64,000 bases of DNA from Microbispora hainanensis (GCF_036186745.1 NZ_CP108086.1:8370001-8434000), one strand, 5' to 3'; shown: positions 50,660 through 59,132, counted from the first letter of the stretch. A program made the numbers and translations. Notes: generated from the letters alone by a model not told the origin.

Positions 50660-51061
50660 TCAGCCCGCAACGAGCATGGATTTGAACCACAGCATGAGGC
50701 AGAGGATTACCGCTGTCTTCACGACGAACACCATCTGACCAGGCTGAAGCGTCTCCGGCTCGCCTTTTTCGTGTGCGACCGTAGCCCATCGCCTGATGCT
50801 CGCTCCCTGCCCCACCGAAGCAAGGAAGAGAGTGAAGAATCCCACGGACAAGAAGCCGAGGGCCTCACGGGCCGGCCAGTCCTGGATCATGGCGATCGCA
50901 AGGACGAACACGATTCCCATCAGCGCCGCCAGTGGAATTCGCCATCGGAATCGCTTCGTCGGCATCAACAGCGCGAATCTCAGGACGAAGAGTCCGGCAC
51001 CTACCACGGTTGCGACCCACAGGACGGCGTCGGACACACCACCCGCGGTAGAAATCGTCAT
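50660..51061 (-). CDS. Small integral membrane protein, 133 aa
   Basis: Four hydrophobic helices, starting MTISTAGGVSDAVLWVATVV; others around FRWRIPLAALMGIVFVLAIA and VGFFTLFLASVGQGA, and the C-terminal TAVILCLMLWFKSMLVAG. The GC content and third-position bias are lower than in the core genes, in line with transferred DNA. A TATAGT box ends six bases before the ATG, so the mRNA is probably leaderless. I do not recognise the family. Confidence 0.6.
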   Translation of the reverse strand: MTISTAGGVSDAVLWVATVVGAGLFVLRFALLMPTKRFRWRIPLAALMGIVFVLAIAMIQDWPAREALGFLSVGFFTLFLASVGQGASIRRWATVAHEKGEPETLQPGQMVFVVKTAVILCLMLWFKSMLVAG

Positions 51062-51067
51062 TTTCGC

Positions 51068-51073
51068 ACTATA
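51068..51073 (-). promoter_or_regulatory. -10 box abutting the start of the 133-aa membrane protein gene
   Basis: TATAGT on the minus strand ends six bases before the ATG (51061). No ribosome site is present. No good -35 was seen. Confidence 0.45.
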
Positions 51074-51227
51074 ACAGGCTCTCACCCTGGCATGATTCGG
51101 GTTACATGGCTCGGCAACGTCGGCCGGGTTCCGACAGATGCGGCCGCACGGTGTGCCGCCCCGGCTCATAATGTGTCGGGAGCGGAAGGCAGGACGGGTG
51201 AACGCCTCGTTCAAGGCCGCGGAGTGC

Positions 51228-51347
51228 TCATCGGTTACGTCGCTCAGGGCTCGGTCGCAGTTTCCTTGCCACTACTGACCAAACCATGTATCCGGTTATC
51301 GCCACCCCTGCGGTAAGAGGGATGGCCCACTGCCGCACCAGCGTGAT
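51228..51347 (-). pseudogene. Small membrane-protein frame interrupted by the IS1634-type element
   Basis: Minus-strand codons VRQWAIPLTAGVAITGYMVW followed by SVVARKLRPSPERRNR and a stop at 51228 encode one TM helix with a basic tail. The frame stays open through the TGATA target site and resumes to the right of the insertion at 53012. A complete gene before insertion is therefore possible, though its start was not found with certainty. Confidence 0.4.
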
Positions 51348-51348
51348 A

Positions 51349-53011
51349 CCTGACTTGGCTCACGTTTCAAGATTGTCGCTGAGCGCGAGGCGTTGACCTC
51401 GTGGTTCCCCGTCGGGAACGGCGAAAAGTGCGCACTAAATCGATCATGTCTCTACCCTGGTGGCCGTGTCTCCGTACGTGCGGACGGTGAAGACGGCCTC
51501 AGGCGCCCGGGCGGTGCAGATCGTCTACTCCTCCCGCCGCGGATCGCGGGAGATCGAGCACATCGGGTCGGCGCACGACGACGCCGAGTTGGAGACGCTC
51601 AGGGCGGTGGCGCGTCAGCGGCTGGCCGCCGGCCAGCAGGAACTGGACCTGGGGCTGGACGATGGGCCGATGGCGGGCGGGCCGCTGGAGATCGTCAGCT
51701 CGCGGATGGAACACCTGTGGGACGCGCTGTCCCGCGCCTACGACACGCTGGGGTTTGCTGCCGCGGCCGGGGGCGATGAGGTGTTCCGGCAGCTGGTGCT
51801 CGCGCGGGTGATCGAACCGACGAGCAAGCACGACAGCCTGCGCGTGCTCGGCGAGGCCGGGATCGATGCGGTGTCGTATGCCACGGTGAAGCGCCGCCTG
51901 CCGGACTACGCCGCACCGCAGTGGCGCCAGGCCCTGGCCGGTGCATGCGCGGCCCACACCCGCCTCGGGCCGGCCAGCCTGGTCCTCTACGACGTGTCAA
52001 CCTTGTACTTCGAGACCGACGCCGGGGATGGGTTCCGCGAGCCGGGCTTTTCCAAGGAACGCCGCCTGGACCCGCAGATCACGATCGGGCTGCTCACCGA
52101 CTCCTCCGGGTTCCCGCTCATGGTGACCGCCTTCGAGGGCAACAAGGCCGAGACCCACACCATGCTCCCGGTGATCGAAGGGTTCATGGCGGCCCACCAC
52201 CTGCCGGACGTCACGATCGTGGCCGACGCCGGGATGATCTCCGAGGCGAACAAGCAGGCCATCGAAGCCGCTGGGCTGTCGTTCATCCTCGGCATGAAGA
52301 TCCCCGAGGTGCCGTATGTGGTCAAGCAGTGGCGGCGCGAGCACCCCGGCACCCCGATCCCCGACGGGCACATCTTCATCCAGCCCTGGCCGTCGGGATC
52401 GAGCCGGCCCCGCCGCGACCAGATGATCTACTACCAGTACCGGGCAGAGCGGGCCCGGCGCACCCTGCGCGGCATCGACGAGCAGGTCGCCAAGGCCCAG
52501 CGCGCCGTCGACGGGCAGGCGCCGGTCAAGCGCAACCGGTTCATCAGGCTGTCCGGCGCTACCAAGAGCGTCAACACCGAGCTGGTGGACAAGGCCAAGG
52601 CCCTGGCCGGGCTCAAGGGCTACATCACCAATCTCGCCGCCTGCCCGGACGGGACGCCCATCACCGCCGAGTTCGTCATCAGCTCCTACCATCGGCTGTT
52701 CGAGATCGAAAAGTCCTTCCGGATGAGCAAGCACGACCTCAAAGCACGGCCGATCTACCACCACAAACGCGAGTCCATCGACGCGCACCTGACGATCGTG
52801 TTCGCCGCCCTGGCGGTCGGCCGGTGGATCGAGGCACGGACCGGATGGTCGATCAAGAAGTTCGTCCGCACCGCCCGCCGCTATCGCACCGTCCGAATCC
52901 AAGCCGGCAACCACGTCCTGACCGCCGCCGACCCTCTGCCCACCGACCTACGCAACGCCCTCAAGCGGATCCGCAGCCCCGAAGGTGCGCACTAAATTGA
53001 GCCAACTCAGG
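51349..53011 (+). mobile_element. IS1634-type insertion sequence, complete, with 5-bp target duplication
   Basis: 1663 bp. Terminal inverted repeats CCTGACTTGGCTCA (51349-51362) and TGAGCCAACTCAGG (52998-53011) match at 13 of 14 positions. The direct repeat TGATA flanks both ends (51344-51348 and 53012-53016). A further direct repeat GTGCGCACTAAAT lies inside both ends (about 51428 and 52985). The undamaged transposase and perfect target duplication suggest a recent insertion. Confidence 0.9.
51460..52995 (+). CDS. IS1634 family transposase
   Basis: 511 aa, full length. DDE-type transposase of the IS4-like superfamily: first Asp region LVLYDVSTLYFETDAGDGFR (quoted in part: LVLYDVSTLYFE), second VTIVADAGMISEANK, and the C-terminal Glu in SYHRLFEIEKSFRMSKHDLK, quoted in part as HRLFEIEKSFRMSK (YREK-like signature). 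RPIYHHKRESIDAHLTIVFA follows, as in IS1634. The start is the GTG at 51460; a second GTG two codons on is possible. It should catalyse cut-and-paste or copy movement of its own element. Confidence 0.93.
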   Translation: MAVSPYVRTVKTASGARAVQIVYSSRRGSREIEHIGSAHDDAELETLRAVARQRLAAGQQELDLGLDDGPMAGGPLEIVSSRMEHLWDALSRAYDTLGFAAAAGGDEVFRQLVLARVIEPTSKHDSLRVLGEAGIDAVSYATVKRRLPDYAAPQWRQALAGACAAHTRLGPASLVLYDVSTLYFETDAGDGFREPGFSKERRLDPQITIGLLTDSSGFPLMVTAFEGNKAETHTMLPVIEGFMAAHHLPDVTIVADAGMISEANKQAIEAAGLSFILGMKIPEVPYVVKQWRREHPGTPIPDGHIFIQPWPSGSSRPRRDQMIYYQYRAERARRTLRGIDEQVAKAQRAVDGQAPVKRNRFIRLSGATKSVNTELVDKAKALAGLKGYITNLAACPDGTPITAEFVISSYHRLFEIEKSFRMSKHDLKARPIYHHKRESIDAHLTIVFAALAVGRWIEARTGWSIKKFVRTARRYRTVRIQAGNHVLTAADPLPTDLRNALKRIRSPEGAH

Positions 53012-53136
53012 TGATATGCGACGGCGGCCGAATGCGTCCAGGTGCTACCTCACCTCTCGGAGATCGTCTTGTTACGGCGTACCCAGCCGACGACCTTCAC
53101 GTCGCCAGCTGACACCGTCCTTGTTCGGCCTGCACA

Positions 53137-53164
53137 TTGAGAATCCGCGGCTCGCTTCTATAAT
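53137..53164 (+). promoter_or_regulatory. Sigma70-like promoter with TATAAT adjacent to the start codon
   Basis: TTGAGA (53137-53142), 16-bp spacer, TATAAT (53159-53164). The ATG of the downstream gene is at 53172, seven bases after the -10, so the transcript should be leaderless or nearly so. Confidence 0.65.
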
Positions 53165-53171
53165 CACCGGC

Positions 53172-53621
53172 ATGCCGCTCATTTCATTGTCTCGGGCCGC
53201 CGGCGCGGCGGCACTGGGCTGGCTCCTGGGGGCGGGACTCTCGTTGGATTACGAGATTTCAGAGGCTGCCGGCGACCGTGAGTGCGACGGCGTCATGGGG
53301 AGTGTTTGTATAGGCATAGGGCCTTTGGTGGGTTTTGCTGTAGGTGTGATCGGTGTCGTGCTCGTGTGCTGGATCGGGCTTGCGATTCTGAAGGCACGGC
53401 CGCTTCCTACGACCGTCCCCATCGCGATCGCCCTTATCTTTTTAGTGACTTTCGCCTACCCCTCCATACGGTCACACTTCATTGATTCCCCAGTGCCCGC
53501 CGGGTTACGTCCACTGCCCCTATACGCTCTGACGACGGCATTAGCGCTGGCCCCTGTGGGGGCTTTATCGCGCCCCGCTGGCGATGGCCGACGCCCACCG
53601 CGGCCTACCCGCCCCAGATGA
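53172..53621 (+). CDS. Small membrane protein, 149 aa
   Basis: Starts MPLISLSRAAGAAALGWLLG. About four hydrophobic helices, including GFAVGVIGVVLVCWIGLAIL and VPIAIALIFLVTFAYP. Two cysteines (ECDGVMGSVCIGIG) sit in the first loop. The GC content is lower than in neighbouring core genes. Together with the 133-aa membrane gene it forms a pair of small membrane genes inside the IS island with promoters nearly touching their ATGs. I do not recognise the family. No ribosome site precedes the ATG. Confidence 0.6.
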   Translation: MPLISLSRAAGAAALGWLLGAGLSLDYEISEAAGDRECDGVMGSVCIGIGPLVGFAVGVIGVVLVCWIGLAILKARPLPTTVPIAIALIFLVTFAYPSIRSHFIDSPVPAGLRPLPLYALTTALALAPVGALSRPAGDGRRPPRPTRPR

Positions 53622-53660
53622 ACGTCGCATCATCACAAGCAAACGGTGACAGGGATGCGT

Positions 53661-54443
53661 TTACCTGTGTGGCGGCCCCACGATGTGCCCCACGCAGCAG
53701 AAGATACGGGCGTCTTCGATCGAGCCGAACCTCCCAGGGAACGCCGGGCAATATTTAAGGGTTTTGAACTGCGCTTCGGAGTAGGGGTTGTCGTTGGACA
53801 CGCGGGGCCGTGAGTGCGACTGGTCGATTCCGAGTTGCGCGAGCAGGCCGGTGACGGTGTTCGACGTCATCGAGGTACCCCGATCGGCGTGGATCGCCTC
53901 CGGCGCGACGGCGCCGTTGGCGTCGATGGCGCGCTCGATGAACTCCTTGGCCAGGGTGCCGTTCTCGGTCGGCCAGATCTCCCACCAGATGACCTTGCGG
54001 GAGAAAATGTCGAGGATGACGTAGAGCAGGTAGTGGACGCCGCGTGCGGGGCCTTTCAGTTTGGTGATGTCCCAGCTCCATACCTGGTTCGGCCCGTCGG
54101 CCTCCAGTTCGGGTTTCTTCTTCGCCGGATGGGTGGCCTGTGCCCGCCGCTCGCCGGACTGGCCGCGTTCGCGCAGCAGCCGGTACATGGTGGCCTGTGA
54201 GCACAGGTAGGTGCCCTCGTCCAGCAGGATCGCCCACACCTGGCCCGCTGACTTGTCGGCGAACCGGGGCGAGTCCAGCACCGCCAGCACCTGCGCCCGT
54301 TCGGCTTCGGACAACTCCGCCGGGTGATGAAACGGCCGGCGGGGGCCGTGCCGGGGCGGCGTGGGATTTCGCTGCCGATACAGGGTGGCGCGGGGCTTGC
54401 CGAGGATCTGGCAGGCCTTGGTCGTGCCGACGGCCGCCTCCAT
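53661..54443 (-). pseudogene. IS3-family transposase orfB, 3'-truncated
   Basis: The frame encodes an HTH_21-like N-terminus (TTKACQILGKPRATLYRQR) and an rve integrase core: first Asp in WSWDITKLKGPARG, second in IHADRGTSMTSNTV, and Glu in NPYSEAQFKTLKYCP. After SIEDARIFC the normal C-terminus (AYYNHEHRHSGIG-type) is replaced by CVGHIVGPPHR and a stop, so the element has been cut at about 53704. It is probably made by frameshifting from orfA. Confidence 0.85.
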
Positions 54444-55013
54444 TGCCGGGAAGTGCTCGTCGATGACCCGGATCAGCTCTCGCCGGAGTCCGCGCTGCGT
54501 GAGATCTCGTCCAGCAGCGCGAATGCTTTTCCCGCGATGTCCAGCGCGGTCTTTGTCTTCCCGAGATCGTTGCTGAGTTTGTCGTTTTTGGCCTCAAGCT
54601 TGGCTGCTTCGGCCTTGAGCTTCTTGTTCTCGGCCCGCAACCGGGCCAGTTCCTCCGATTCGGTGTCCCTCGCCGGTTTGCCCGTCGAGGAGGCCGGCGT
54701 CCCGTTCTCCTGCTGCTTTCTCCAGTGTTCGATGTGCGAGTGATACAGCCGTTCTCTGCGCATCAGGGCGCCGCGCTCGGGGCTGCCCTCGGGTAGGGCG
54801 TCGTAGGCCGCCAGGATCCGGGCCTTGTAGGCGGCGGTGAACGTCCGGCGGACCGGCCGGCTCACTCGCTTGTCTGTCACCTGACCATCCTGCCCCGTCC
54901 GGGCAGCCTGGTCGGCGAGGGTCATCATCACTGTCTCAATCGTCCCGTCTCGCCCCGCTTCGCATCAAAAGGACTCTCTCGTCCCATGTTTCACAACAGT
55001 CTGACAGAGAGGG
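53704..55013 (-). mobile_element. IS3-type element, 3'-truncated
   Basis: The element carries orfA and orfB in two overlapping frames. Its right end (54858-55013) is duplicated in inverted orientation at 50260-50415. The left end is missing, because orfB breaks off at about 53704. It abuts rnpB (3' end at 55055). Confidence 0.75.
54473..54931 (-). CDS. IS3-family transposase orfA
   Basis: 152 aa from ATG 54931; GTG 54880 is an alternative (MTDKRVSRPVRRTFTAAYKA). An HTH_Tnp_1-like helix-turn-helix (FTAAYKARILAAYDALPEGS, RGALMRRERLYHSHIEHWRK) is followed by a leucine-zipper-like coil (LARLRAENKKLKAEAAKLEA). The stop overlaps the upstream extension of orfB in another frame (reading ELIRVIDEHFPAMEAAVGTT), the usual site of programmed frameshifting to make OrfAB. 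Confidence 0.85.
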   Translation of the reverse strand: MMMTLADQAARTGQDGQVTDKRVSRPVRRTFTAAYKARILAAYDALPEGSPERGALMRRERLYHSHIEHWRKQQENGTPASSTGKPARDTESEELARLRAENKKLKAEAAKLEAKNDKLSNDLGKTKTALDIAGKAFALLDEISRSADSGES

Positions 55014-55054
55014 CAGGAGTGATTCGGGAATCGGCCCAGGGCAGAGGAGTGGCA

Positions 55055-55455
55055 GGTGGACGAGTCGGCCTGTAGGCCGGGTTCTGTGATCAGCCGTGAA
55101 GGCTGACCGGCGGCCATCCATCTAGGACCGCCGTTGCCGGCGGCCTCAAGCGGTCTACCCGCGCGGCTCGGGCGGGCAGCCCTCGAACGTCGCGCGCGGG
55201 ACGTTCCGGAGAACGTCCCTTCTTGACCTTGCTCCGGGTGGGGTTTACCGAGCCGCCCACGTCACCGTGGGCGCTGGTGGTCTCTTACACCACCGTTTCA
55301 CCCTTACCCCCGCGAGGGGGGCGGTCTGTTTTCTGTGGCACTGTCCCGCGGGTCGCCCCGGGTCGGCGTTACCGACCACCCTGCCCTGTGGAGCCCGGAC
55401 CTTCCTCGGCAGGGCCGTGAGGCCCTGACGCGGCCGCCCGGCCGGCTCGTCCACC
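55055..55455 (-). ncRNA. rnpB: RNase P RNA (bacterial class A)
   Basis: About 401 nt on the minus strand. The 5' strand of helix P1 (GGTGGACGAGCCGG, from 55455) pairs with the 3' strand CCGACTCGTCCACC ending at 55055. Conserved blocks are present in order: GAGGAAGGTCCGGGCTCCAC near the 5' end and ACAGAACCCGGCCTACA near the 3' end. It is the catalytic RNA for tRNA 5'-end maturation. The IS island ends 42 bp beyond its 3' end. Confidence 0.95.
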
Positions 55456-55536
55456 GTGAAGATAAGCCTAGCGGCTGCCGAAACATTCCCCGGACCGGCC
55501 GAGGATCATGTGAGGGTTTCCCCGGCGCACGCGCGG

Positions 55537-56739
55537 TCAGCTGCGGGTGACGTCCTTGACGAACACGAGCCCGTCGTACGCGGCGAGGTGGGCCGGGTCG
55601 AGCGGGGCATAGCCGAACCAGGGGGACACACGGGGGGCGGGCCGCGCGTCGCCCAGGGCGGCGGCCAGGCGGCGGGCGTCGATGACGTAGCCGTCGTCGG
55701 GGAGCGTGTAGAGGAGCCCTTCGAGGGTGTCCGGGGGCGGGGCGTCCACGCCCTGGTGCCGGATCGTGCCGAGGGCCGTGGCCAGGAAGGCGAACTCCTC
55801 ACCCAGGTGGGCTCTCACGATCGCGCCCGAGCTCCACCACTCGAACGGCAGGTCGCCCATCCGCATCGAGCTCTTGTCCCGCTGGAAGTGCGCGTTGTGG
55901 GCGTGGACCAGCGCCGGGCCCCGCTCGGCGACGGCGAGCATGTTGGCGGCGATCATCGAGCTCCGCAGGCCCAGCAGCCGTGACATCCGGCCGGGCGAGG
56001 TGTCGGCCATCCAGTGGTGGTAGCGGAGCAGGCCGGTGGTGGCGCGGCCGTACAGGCGTGCCCGCTCCCAGTCGTCCCGGGAGGATCGGGCGATCAGCTG
56101 CGGCGTCTCCGCGTCGAGCAGCGCGACGAGATCGTCGGCGAGCAGTCGAAGCCGCCTGGCCTCGGCCGACTGCCCCACCGACTGGGACGGATCCATCATC
56201 GTGGCGGGATTGGCCCAGCGGTCGTCGGAGCCGAGCAGGCGGTCGAGCGTCTCCACGTCGCAGGGGAGCAGATCCGTGTCCACGTGGGCCGCGAGATAGC
56301 CGTGGAGGGCGGTGAGGGCCTGCCGGGGGCTCGCCGCGTGGCCGATCTCCAGCGGACCGTCGAGACCGGCGAAGCGCAGCCGCTCGGACGCGGGCCTGTC
56401 CTCGTTGTACGCGCGCATCCAGCGCACCAGCTCCCGGTTGGCCGCGGAGGCTCCCCACCCGTGGCTGAAGCCGCGTTCCATGACCTCGTCGAGGCTGCCC
56501 GTGCCCGAGGTGACGTAGTCGTCCACGACCAGGCCCATGAGGCAGTCGCTCTCGATGCCGATCGTCCGGTAGCCCTCCTGCTCCACGAGCTGCCGGAAGA
56601 GCTCGTTGCGTACGTCGAGCAGGAGGTCTTCGCCGTGAGTGGGCTCGCCCAGGGCGAGCAGCCGCGGCCGGCCTGGGAGCAGCCTCATCACGGAGGCGGC
56701 CTCGACGGCGTGAACGGCGTCCTTGATGCCGATATCCAT
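55537..56739 (-). CDS. Erythromycin esterase family protein
   Basis: 400 aa from the ATG at 56739 (MDIGIKDAVHAVEAAS); a GTG eight codons upstream (56763) lies inside a palindrome. Hallmarks of EreA/succinoglycan-type esterases: LLALGEPTHGEDLLLDVRNE (quoted in part: LALGEPTHGEDLL), TIGIESD, AVAERGPALVHAHNAHFQRD with the second active-site His pair (quoted in part: LVHAHNAHFQRD). Some members hydrolyse macrolide lactone rings; many others are uncharacterised. It is unclear whether this one gives resistance. A perfect palindrome precedes the start. Transcribed alone; rnpB follows on the same strand. Confidence 0.82.
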   Translation of the reverse strand: MDIGIKDAVHAVEAASVMRLLPGRPRLLALGEPTHGEDLLLDVRNELFRQLVEQEGYRTIGIESDCLMGLVVDDYVTSGTGSLDEVMERGFSHGWGASAANRELVRWMRAYNEDRPASERLRFAGLDGPLEIGHAASPRQALTALHGYLAAHVDTDLLPCDVETLDRLLGSDDRWANPATMMDPSQSVGQSAEARRLRLLADDLVALLDAETPQLIARSSRDDWERARLYGRATTGLLRYHHWMADTSPGRMSRLLGLRSSMIAANMLAVAERGPALVHAHNAHFQRDKSSMRMGDLPFEWWSSGAIVRAHLGEEFAFLATALGTIRHQGVDAPPPDTLEGLLYTLPDDGYVIDARRLAAALGDARPAPRVSPWFGYAPLDPAHLAAYDGLVFVKDVTRS

Positions 56740-56742
56740 ACC

Positions 56743-56760
56743 TTCAACGGTATCGTTGAA
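56743..56760. promoter_or_regulatory. Perfect 18-bp palindrome at the start of the erythromycin esterase gene
   Basis: TTCAACGGTATCGTTGAA: 7-bp arms around a 4-bp centre. It ends four bases upstream of the ATG at 56739. The symmetry suggests a TetR- or MarR-type operator; no such regulator gene is adjacent. Confidence 0.6.
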
Positions 56761-56873
56761 CACTCGAATGAAGACTTATCCGGCGAATCGCCAGGATAAG
56801 AGGAGAAAACCCTCAACTATCGACTTCAGGCCCTCGACGTACGGCGACGGCTCGTCCGGGCCGGAAAACGCCG

Positions 56874-56915
56874 ACGCCGCGGGGGCACGGCTTCAAGCGT
56901 GCGATCCCGCGGCGT
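56874..56915. terminator. Terminator between the RNase H fusion and the esterase gene
   Basis: ACGCCGCGGG (56874-56883) pairs with CCCGCGGCGT (56906-56915); an inner stem GCACG/CGTGC reduces the loop. It lies 25 bp beyond the minus-strand stop at 56940. Confidence 0.8.
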
Positions 56916-56939
56916 TCAGTCCCCTTGAGCGGGACGGCG

Positions 56940-58385
56940 TCAGGTGAGGTGGGCGGTGTCGTTGAGCGCCCGTACGACGGCCGGGCCGTCGGCGTAGTAG
57001 TCGATCGCCGACAGGCAGGCCAGGTCGAGGTGCATCCGATACAGGGCCTCGGGCGGAGCGCCCAGCGCGAAGCGGACCAGCATCTTGATCGGGGTCACGT
57101 GCGAGACCACGACGACGCTGCGGCCCTCGTGGGCCTTCACGATGCGGTCCCTCGCCTGCTCGACCCTCCGGGCGGTCGACGCGAAGCTCTCCCCACCGGG
57201 CGGCGCGACGTCGGGGTCGGCCAGCCAGGCCGCCAGTTCGCGGGGCCAGCGCTGCTGGATCTCCGCGAACGTGTGCCCCTCCCAGTCGCCGAAGTCGGTC
57301 TCGCGGAGGTCGTCGTCGACCAGCACCTGCAGGCCCGTACGGGCGGCGACCGCCTCGGCCGTCTGCCGGGCGCGGGCGAGCGGGGAGGTGACGATCACCT
57401 CGACCTCGTACGGCTCCCGCGACAGGCGCAGGGCGGCGGCCTCGGCCTGCGCGAGGCCAGTAGGGGTGAGCGACGGGTCTCCGAGCCCGGAGAACCGCTT
57501 CTCCACCGACAGCGGCGTCTGTCCGTGCCTGAGCAGGAGCAGCGACGTGGCGACACGGGTGGCGCGCGGCATCCATCCGTGCCCGCGCCGGTCGTGGGAC
57601 GTGGCGGTTCCGGCCGCTGTGCCCGCGTCTCCGCCGACGGCCCGCGCACCGGCCGCGCCGGGAGACCCCGTACGCCCGCCGGCGCCGGCCAGAGCAGAGC
57701 CGGTCGAAGCGTAGCCGGGCGAAGCAGGCGCGGCCGAAACAGCGCCGGGCGAGGCGGAGCCGGGTGAAGCGGACACGGCGGGAGCGGAAGCGCCCGAAGC
57801 AGGCGCGGCAGGACCAGGGGCGGCAGGACCAGGGGCGGCAGGACCAGGGCCAGCGGAGGGCGGGTCGAACAGCGTGGGCGCGTCGGTGTTAGGCGGCTCG
57901 ACGGCAGTGGCGGACCCCGGCGCGGAGGTGATCTCGCTCGCCTGCCAGGTCTCCCCGCGGGCCGCCGCGTCCATCGCCTCGTTGGCGAGCCGGTCGGCGT
58001 GGCTGTTGCGCTCGCGCGGAACCCACGTCCAGGTCACCCGGAACCGCCGGGCCAGGCCCGCCGCCTCCAGGGCGAGCGGTCGCAGGCCCTCGTGCTTGAC
58101 CTTCCACCGGCCGGCCATCTGCTCGATGACCAGCTTGGAGTCCATCCGCACCTCGACCCGCGCGCCCTCGGCGCCGAGCGCGAGCAGCGCCCGGAGCCCG
58201 GCGATCAGGCCGCGATATTCGGCCACGTTGTTGGTCGCGGTGCCGATCGACTCGGCCACCTCGGCGAGCACCTGGCCGGCGTCGTCCTTGACCACCGCGC
58301 CGTATCCGGCCGGGCCCGGGTTGCCCCGCGACCCGCCGTCGGCCTCGACGATGAACCCCCCGGTGGCGCCCATCGCCGCCGTCAC
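56940..58385 (-). CDS. Bifunctional RNase H / histidine phosphatase family protein
   Basis: 481 aa from the GTG at 58385, which overlaps the upstream stop by 4 bp (GTGA); an ATG four codons on is possible. Residues about 5-140 form RNase HI: FIVEADGGSRGNPGPAGYGA, catalytic Asp and Glu in NNVAEYRGLIAGL, and MDSKLVIEQMAGRWKV. A Pro/Ala/Gly-rich linker (about 170-275) follows, and then a histidine-phosphatase (CobC-like) domain from about 285: LLLLRHGQTPLSVEKRFSG, the second-half VVVSHVTPIKMLVRFALG. Such fusions are conserved in actinobacteria, where the phosphatase part acts in cobalamin or nucleotide metabolism. Last gene of the nif3-zinc-ribbon-rnh operon. Confidence 0.92.
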   Translation of the reverse strand: MTAAMGATGGFIVEADGGSRGNPGPAGYGAVVKDDAGQVLAEVAESIGTATNNVAEYRGLIAGLRALLALGAEGARVEVRMDSKLVIEQMAGRWKVKHEGLRPLALEAAGLARRFRVTWTWVPRERNSHADRLANEAMDAAARGETWQASEITSAPGSATAVEPPNTDAPTLFDPPSAGPGPAAPGPAAPGPAAPASGASAPAVSASPGSASPGAVSAAPASPGYASTGSALAGAGGRTGSPGAAGARAVGGDAGTAAGTATSHDRRGHGWMPRATRVATSLLLLRHGQTPLSVEKRFSGLGDPSLTPTGLAQAEAAALRLSREPYEVEVIVTSPLARARQTAEAVAARTGLQVLVDDDLRETDFGDWEGHTFAEIQQRWPRELAAWLADPDVAPPGGESFASTARRVEQARDRIVKAHEGRSVVVVSHVTPIKMLVRFALGAPPEALYRMHLDLACLSAIDYYADGPAVVRALNDTAHLT

Positions 58386-59122
58386 AGACCCGACTCGGCC
58401 GTACGCACCAGGATCCGGCGGCACTCCTCGCAGCGGACCACCTCGTCGTGGGCGGCGGCCCGGATCCGGTTGAGGTCGGCGATCGACAGGCTCGTACGGC
58501 AGCCGAGGCACCGGCCGCCGTGCAGCATGGCGGCGCCGACGCCGGTCTGCTCGCGCATCTTCTCGTAGAGCCCGAGCAGGTCGGAGGGGACGTCGGCGGT
58601 GATCGCGGACCGGCCGGACGTCAGCTCGCCGGCCTCCTTGTCGATCTCGGCGAACGCCGCGTCCCTGCGGTCCTCGGCGGCGCGCAGCGTGCCGGTGACC
58701 TCTTCGCGCTCGGCCTTGAGGGTGGTGACCCGGGCGTCGGCCGCCTCCCGGCGCTCCATGATCTCCAGCACGACCTCCTCCAGGTCCGACTGCCTGCGCC
58801 GCAGGGAGACGATCTCGGACTGGAGGCTCGCCAGGTCCTTGGGCGAGGAGACCTGCCCGGAGTCGAGGCGCTTCTGGTCGCGCTCGACCCGGACGCGTAC
58901 GGCGTCCACGTCCGACTCGGCCTTGGCCTGGTCGCGGGCGAGATCGCCGGCCTCGGTCTCGGCGGCGATGATCTGCGTGGAGACCTGGGCCAGCCTCTTG
59001 GACAGCTCGTCGATCTCGGCGAGCTCCGGCAGGTTGCGGCGGCGGTGCCGCAGCCGGTCGAGTCCGGTGTCGAGCTCAGCGAGATCGAGCAGACGCTTCT
59101 GTGCTTCAGGTGCGGCCTTCAT
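58382..59122 (-). CDS. C4-type zinc-ribbon coiled-coil protein (DUF164)
   Basis: 246 aa from ATG 59122 (MKAAPEAQKRLLDLAELDT), with GAGGG seven to eight bases upstream. A long alpha-helical coiled coil (about 10-175; DLARDQAKAESDVDAVRVRV, LASLQSEIVSLRRRQSDLEE) is followed by a zinc ribbon: CLGC (about 209-212) and CEEC (about 232-235). The family is found throughout actinobacteria and firmicutes; a nucleic-acid-related role is assumed. It is coupled to the RNase H fusion by the 4-bp overlap and lies 10 bp after the Nif3-like gene. Confidence 0.88.
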   Translation of the reverse strand: MKAAPEAQKRLLDLAELDTGLDRLRHRRRNLPELAEIDELSKRLAQVSTQIIAAETEAGDLARDQAKAESDVDAVRVRVERDQKRLDSGQVSSPKDLASLQSEIVSLRRRQSDLEEVVLEIMERREAADARVTTLKAEREEVTGTLRAAEDRRDAAFAEIDKEAGELTSGRSAITADVPSDLLGLYEKMREQTGVGAAMLHGGRCLGCRTSLSIADLNRIRAAAHDEVVRCEECRRILVRTAESGL

Positions 59123-59132
59123 CCCAAATCCC

